DNA of 64,000 nucleotides from Ramlibacter alkalitolerans (lineage in GTDB: Bacteria > Pseudomonadota > Gammaproteobacteria > Burkholderiales > Burkholderiaceae_C): the NCBI RefSeq assembly GCF_016722765.1, contig NZ_JAEQND010000021.1, positions 1-64,000 on the forward strand, in the 5' to 3' direction. Below, piece after piece: positions 60,440-64,000 of the stretch. The translations under genes were made by a program, and so were the position numbers. The stretch's first letter is position 1; each line of letters opens with the position of its first letter. Under the pieces are notes generated by a model. That model ran no database searches. It saw nothing but the letters and a program-made list of their open reading frames with translations, and had not been told where the DNA came from.

Positions 60440-60667
60440 ATGCAGATCGACAAGGAAATCGACACCCGCGGGCTGAACTGCCCCTTGCCCATCCTGAAGG
60501 CGAAGAAGGCCCTCACCGAGTTGCAGAGCGGCCAGTTGCTGCGCGTGGTCTCCACCGACGGCGGCTCCGTGCGGGACTTCCAGGCCTTCGCCAAGCAGAC
60601 CGGCAACGAGCTGGTCGAACAGCAGACCGTCGGCGACGAATACATCCACGTGCTGCGCCGGCGCTGA
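60440..60667 (+). CDS. TusA-family sulfurtransferase
   Basis: The 75-residue protein contains DTRGLNCPLPILKAKKALTE, with the CPxP motif whose Cys carries persulfide sulfur, and the short alpha/beta fold of TusA. Such proteins relay sulfur for tRNA thiolation or cofactor synthesis; downstream of cysM this fits cysteine/sulfur metabolism. AGGAGAAGAG gives a good ribosome-binding site. Confidence 0.93.
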   Translation: MQIDKEIDTRGLNCPLPILKAKKALTELQSGQLLRVVSTDGGSVRDFQAFAKQTGNELVEQQTVGDEYIHVLRRR

Positions 60668-60673
60668 GAACAC

Positions 60674-61510
60674 ATGACGACAGCGGGGCCAGCAAGGGAC
60701 AGCGCGGAGGTTCCGCTGCACAACGCCGCCGGGGACGAGGCGAGCTTCAGCCTGCACGGGGCGCAGCTGCTGTCCTGGGTGCCCCGGGGCGCCGGCGAAC
60801 AGATCTACCTCAGCCCGCTCTCGCGGCCTGCCGCCGGCAAGTCCGCCCGCGGCGGCACGCCCGTCTGCTTCCCGCAATTCGCCGATCGCGGCCCCTTGCC
60901 CAAGCACGGCTTCGTGCGCACCGCGCACTGGGAGCTGGTCTCGCCGCCGCTTTCAGGGACGGAAGTCGCCGAGGCGCGCTTCCAGATCGATTCGGCCAGC
61001 AGCGGCTTTGCCTGGGAGCATGCGTTCTGCCTGGTGCTGGTGGCGCGGCTGGGGCCCGGCTGGCTGGAACTGGAGCTGCAGGCCGCGAACACCGGCCGCA
61101 GCGCCTATGACTTCACGGCGGCGCTGCACACGTATCTGGCGACCGACGTGCGGGCCGCCCGCCTGCACGGCCTGCAGGGCTGCGACTACGAGGACAACCT
61201 GGCCGGCCGCCGCGTGCAGCGCGAACGGTCACCCTTCCTGGCGGTGGCGGGCGAAGTCGATCGCGTCTACCTGCAGGTCCCGGGGGTGCTGCGACTGGAA
61301 GAGGGCGCATCGCAGCGGCGCGTGATGCAGCAGGGCTTCACCGACGTGGTGGTGTGGAACCCGGGGCCGGCGAAGGCCGCGCAGCTGGGCGACATGCCGC
61401 CGCAGGACTGGGAGCGGATGCTGTGCATCGAGGCCGGCGTGATCGGCCAGCCGGTGCACCTGCCCCCGGGCAAGACCTGGCATGGGCTGCAGCGACTGGA
61501 GCTCGGCTGA
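60674..61510 (+). CDS. D-hexose-6-phosphate mutarotase (YeaD-like)
   Basis: The 278-residue protein has the galactose-mutarotase-like fold with GTPVCFPQFADRGPLPKHGFVRT, followed by ALHTYLATDVRAARLHGL and VVWNPGPAKAAQLGDMPPQDW, typical of YeaD-type enzymes that interconvert alpha and beta glucose-6-phosphate. The catalytic His (KHGF) and an acidic partner in the C-terminal part are present. It is the last gene of the cysM-led run; a repeat A copy follows. Confidence 0.9.
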   Translation: MTTAGPARDSAEVPLHNAAGDEASFSLHGAQLLSWVPRGAGEQIYLSPLSRPAAGKSARGGTPVCFPQFADRGPLPKHGFVRTAHWELVSPPLSGTEVAEARFQIDSASSGFAWEHAFCLVLVARLGPGWLELELQAANTGRSAYDFTAALHTYLATDVRAARLHGLQGCDYEDNLAGRRVQRERSPFLAVAGEVDRVYLQVPGVLRLEEGASQRRVMQQGFTDVVVWNPGPAKAAQLGDMPPQDWERMLCIEAGVIGQPVHLPPGKTWHGLQRLELG

Positions 61511-61533
61511 ACCCACGCTGTGAGTGACGCGAA

Positions 61534-61623
61534 CGTAGGCTGGCGGTGACGCGCGAAAGCGCCGGAACCCCAGCGCTCTCGCGCATCGCTGGGGTTGCGC
61601 TCTCGCTCCACCCCCAGCCTACG
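61534..61623. repeat. Full copy of interspersed palindromic repeat A, overlapping the galU stop
   Basis: The unit runs from CGTAGGCTGGCGGTGACGCG through facing CCCCAGCG and CGCTGGGG to CCACCCCCAGCCTACG. Its right end (CTAC at 61619-61622) supplies the TAG stop codon of the galU gene read on the minus strand. Confidence 0.9.
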
Positions 61624-62512
61624 CGGAGATCTCCAGGCCGCGCAGGTAGTCGCGGAAGGCGCCGCCGACCTCCCCGTGGCGCAGGGCGAACTCGACGCTC
61701 GCTTCCAGGAAGCCCTGCTTGCTGCCGCAGTCGTAGCGCTTGCCTTCGTAGCGGTACGCGTACACGCCCTCCGGCTCCATCAGCTGCGCGATGCCGTCGG
61801 TGAGCTGGATTTCGCCGCCGCTGCCGCGCGGCTGGTTGCGGATGGCCCCGAACACCGTGGGCGTGAGCACGTAGCGGCCCGCCACGCCCAGCCGCGAGGG
61901 CGCGTTCTCCGGCGAGGGCTTCTCCACCATCTGCCGCACCTTCACCAGCCGCTCGCCCGCCGGTTCTCCGGCGACGATGCCATAGCGCTTCACGTGCTCC
62001 AGCGGCACTTCCTGCACGGCGAGCACGGAGCTGCGCACCTCGGAGAACACGTCCACCATCTGCGCCAGCACGCCGCGGCCGCTGGTGGCGCCAACCATCA
62101 GGTCATCGGCCAGCAGCACGGCGAAGGGCTCGTCGCCCACGATGTGGCGGGCGCAGAGCACGGCGTGGCCCAGGCCGAGCGACCGGGGCTGCCGCACATA
62201 GGAACAGTCCATGTCGTCCGGCGTCAGGGAATGCACGACGGCCAGGAGTTCCTCCTTGCCGCTGGCTTCCAGCTCGTTCTCTAGCTCGTAGGCGGTATCG
62301 AAATGGTCTTCGATGGCGCGCTTGTTGCGCCCGGTGACGAAGATCATGTGGCGGATGCCGGCCTCGTAGGCCTCCTCCACGGCGTACTGGATCAGCGGTT
62401 TGTCGACGATCGGCAGCATTTCCTTGGGCTGCGCCTTGGTGGCGGGGAGGAAGCGCGTGCCCAGGCCGGCAACGGGAAACACAGCTTTGTTAACGATTGT
62501 GACTTTTTTCAT
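61619..62512 (-). CDS. galU: UTP-glucose-1-phosphate uridylyltransferase (copy 2, valS-linked)
   Basis: The 297-residue enzyme has KAVFPVAGLGTRFLPATKA, KEMLPIVDKPLIQYAVEEA, LGHAVLCARHIVGDEPFAVLLADDL and VEKPSPENAPSRLGVAGRYVL. It is highly similar over its whole length to the copy at 43367-44260, with the same size and domain order. The position next to valS is the usual one for the housekeeping galU of this group, so this is probably the resident copy. The last codon and stop overlap a repeat A unit. Confidence 0.96.
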   Translation of the reverse strand: MKKVTIVNKAVFPVAGLGTRFLPATKAQPKEMLPIVDKPLIQYAVEEAYEAGIRHMIFVTGRNKRAIEDHFDTAYELENELEASGKEELLAVVHSLTPDDMDCSYVRQPRSLGLGHAVLCARHIVGDEPFAVLLADDLMVGATSGRGVLAQMVDVFSEVRSSVLAVQEVPLEHVKRYGIVAGEPAGERLVKVRQMVEKPSPENAPSRLGVAGRYVLTPTVFGAIRNQPRGSGGEIQLTDGIAQLMEPEGVYAYRYEGKRYDCGSKQGFLEASVEFALRHGEVGGAFRDYLRGLEISA

Positions 62513-62608
62513 CGACCCGCTGCTGAGTTGTGGATAAAGTGCATCGACGCACTTGAACGCCCGATTGTGCGGAAGAAACCGCCTGGGTGGGTGCAACGAG
62601 GTCCTGCT

Positions 62609-63625
62609 GTGGAAATCCTTCTTCTCGAGCGACTGGCTCCCGAAGCGCAGGCCTGGCTGCAGGCGCGGCACCGCCTCGCCTTTCGTCCCGAGCTGGCGGA
62701 GGATGCGGGCGCCCTGCGCCGGCAGGTATACAACGTGCAGGCCCTGGTGCTTCCGCGCAAGGTGGTCGTCACCCGCGAACTGCTGGATTTCGCCCCGGTA
62801 CTGCGCGCCGTCGCGCGCCTGCACGTGGGCACCGAGAACACCGACCTGGAGGCCTGCCGCGACCACCGCGTGCGCGTGATCCAGGGCACGCACGCGCACG
62901 TGCGCTCCAACGCCGAATACCTGCTGGCCAGCCTGCTGCTGATGATGCGCCGCGGCATCGGCTCTGCCCTGCGCGGCGAGCGCGACGCGCCGCCGATGAT
63001 CGGCCGCGAACTGCACGGCAGCGTGGTCGGCATCATCGGCCTGGCCCCCTCGGCCCATGCGCTGGCGATGATGCTCCATGCGCTGGGCGCGCGCGTGATC
63101 GGCTACGACCCCGCCGTGCACCACACCGCCTCCGTGTGGAGCCGCCTGCACATCGAGCCCATGGGCCTGCAGGACGTTCTTTCGAAGGCCGACGCCGTTT
63201 CCGTCCAGGTGCTGTATGCCTCGCGCTTCCAGGGCTTCATCAACGACAAGGTGCTGGCGCACTGCAAGCCCGGTCAGCTGTGGGTGGCGACCACGCGCTC
63301 ACGGATCTTCGAGGCCCAGGCCCTGGCGAACGCGCTGAAGGACGGGCGCATCGAGGCCGCCATGCTCGATGGCGCCGAATCCGGCTTCGCCGGCCGCGGT
63401 TCGCCGCTGGCCGACCTGCCGAACCTCCATCTCACGCCGCGCATCGGTTCGCTGACCGAGGAGTCGCGGCAGCGCGCCAGCTGGTACGTCGCGCAGCGCC
63501 TGCACGAGACGCTCACGGCGCACCGCCAGCCGAACTACGACACGATCCTGAGCGGCCCGGCGCCGCTCGATTCGCGGCCGTCGCCCCTGAGCGGGCCGGC
63601 CCCGCTCGAGGACCCACGCTCCTGA
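62609..63625 (+). CDS. D-2-hydroxyacid dehydrogenase-like protein (NAD-binding)
   Basis: The 338-residue protein has the NAD-binding segment LHGSVVGIIGLAPSAHALAMML, in which the usual GxGxxG is altered (GLAPSA), the helix after it GARVIGYDPAVHHT, and the catalytic-type C-terminal part WVATTRSRIFEAQALANAL and LPNLHLTPRIGSLTEES, where the usual His of the HxAxxT motif is replaced (TPRIGS). The catalytic and cofactor residues look altered, so it may not be a normal dehydrogenase. A GTG at 62609 is preferred for its GAGG site and for the MEILLLERL start; another GTG lies at 62591. Confidence 0.75.
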   Translation: MEILLLERLAPEAQAWLQARHRLAFRPELAEDAGALRRQVYNVQALVLPRKVVVTRELLDFAPVLRAVARLHVGTENTDLEACRDHRVRVIQGTHAHVRSNAEYLLASLLLMMRRGIGSALRGERDAPPMIGRELHGSVVGIIGLAPSAHALAMMLHALGARVIGYDPAVHHTASVWSRLHIEPMGLQDVLSKADAVSVQVLYASRFQGFINDKVLAHCKPGQLWVATTRSRIFEAQALANALKDGRIEAAMLDGAESGFAGRGSPLADLPNLHLTPRIGSLTEESRQRASWYVAQRLHETLTAHRQPNYDTILSGPAPLDSRPSPLSGPAPLEDPRS

Positions 63626-63633
63626 GTCTGTTT

Positions 63634-63675
63634 TCCTCCCTCTCCCCCTGGGAGAGGGTTGGGGTGAGGGCACGC
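63634..63675. repeat. Interspersed repeat C (CTCTCCCCCTGGGAGAGGG type)
   Basis: The hairpin CCCTCTCCC / GGGAGAGGG is followed by TTGGGGTGAGGGC. A variant of the same phrase occurs at 25008-25036. It lies between convergent genes and may also act as a terminator. Confidence 0.6.
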
Positions 63676-63697
63676 CGAGGCAGGCTCCTCGCCCCGA

Positions 63698-64000
63698 TCA
63701 CCCCAGGCGCTGCAGCTGCGCCTGCATCTTTTCGAGCGTGGCCGTGAAGTCGGCGATGCGCTTGCGTTCCTGCTCGATCACCGCCGGCGGCGCCTTGGCG
63801 ACGAAGGCCTGGTTGGCCAGCTTGCCGTTGGCCTTCGCGAGTTCGCCCTGCAGGCGGCCGACTTCCTTGGTCAGCCGCGCCTTTTCCGCGGCGACGTCGA
63901 TTTCCATGAAGAGGCACAGGCGTGCGTCGCCGGCGACGGCCACCGGCGCCACGCCGGCGGCGGCGGCCCAGGCCGCCTCGTCGTCGAACACGCGCACTTC
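63698..64000 (-). CDS. valS: Valyl-tRNA synthetase, C-terminal end (runs off the window)
   Basis: The visible 100 residues include LFMEIDVAAEKARLTKEVGR and NQAFVAKAPPAVIEQERKRI, the C-terminal coiled-coil arm of ValS that grips tRNA. The rest of the gene lies beyond the right edge. Adjacency to galU is common in related genomes. Confidence 0.94.
   Translation of the reverse strand, partial: EVRVFDDEAAWAAAAGVAPVAVAGDARLCLFMEIDVAAEKARLTKEVGRLQGELAKANGKLANQAFVAKAPPAVIEQERKRIADFTATLEKMQAQLQRLG

Overview
The window looks like a chromosomal segment of a high-GC betaproteobacterium of the order Burkholderiales, most likely family Comamonadaceae (Ramlibacter, Variovorax or a close relative). This is inferred from the gene order trxB / Crp-type regulator / ftsK / lolA / rarA, from galU next to valS, and from a Bug-type (TctC) solute-binding protein, a DUF3597 protein and a short H-NS protein. 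The genus is a guess. No phage, CRISPR array or rRNA was seen. There is one tRNA, Leu-CAA.

Layout. 0-25 kb is mostly housekeeping: the 3' end of an IS30 transposase, a Tat-type lipoprotein hydrolase, a pair of acyl-CoA dehydrogenases, a YceH-family protein, purN, an RsmB-type rRNA methyltransferase, a fatty-acid desaturase, small secreted proteins, rpmB-rpmG, trxB, a Crp-like regulator, a toxin-antitoxin pair, ftsK, lolA, a second toxin-antitoxin pair (VapC type), a large secreted lipoprotein, rarA, and livHMGF without its binding protein.

25-45 kb is a Wzx/Wzy-type exopolysaccharide locus. It runs from a small membrane protein through an ExoY-like sugar-phosphate transferase, UDP-glucose dehydrogenase, a WecG-type glycosyltransferase, an O-antigen polymerase/ligase-type protein, a GH5 glycosidase, a GT2, a GT4 and a Wzx flippase. 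A decayed nest of two IS21-family elements (about 34.45-37.3 kb) follows. On the other side, on the minus strand, lie a Wzc-like co-polymerase/kinase, a YjbH outer-membrane protein, a VanZ-like protein and galU. About 25.6-40.3 kb is visibly more AT-rich than its surroundings, as expected for an acquired sugar-specificity cassette.

45-53 kb holds a Bug solute-binding protein, a His/Met-rich secreted protein, a 2Fe-2S flavin reductase, an SDR, a coupled pair of uncharacterised membrane proteins, a degenerate HtrA-like protein and H-NS. 53-58.2 kb is a second, GC-rich export locus on the minus strand: wza, a low-molecular-weight phosphatase (wzb), wzc and a WecA-like transferase. The right end carries tRNA-Leu, cysM, a Nudix hydrolase, a TusA-like protein, a hexose-6-phosphate mutarotase, a second galU, a D-2-hydroxyacid dehydrogenase and the 3' end of valS.

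How the parts fit. The two export loci together supply everything needed for a Wzx/Wzy polymer: activated sugars (two GalU, Ugd), two possible lipid-carrier primers (ExoY-like and WecA-like), few glycosyltransferases (suggesting a short repeat unit), flippase, polymerase, two Wzc-type co-polymerases, a phosphatase, the Wza channel and YjbH. Three families of interspersed palindromic repeats fill most intergenic gaps. One family flanks a toxin-antitoxin cassette as direct repeats. Another supplies the stop codon of the second galU.
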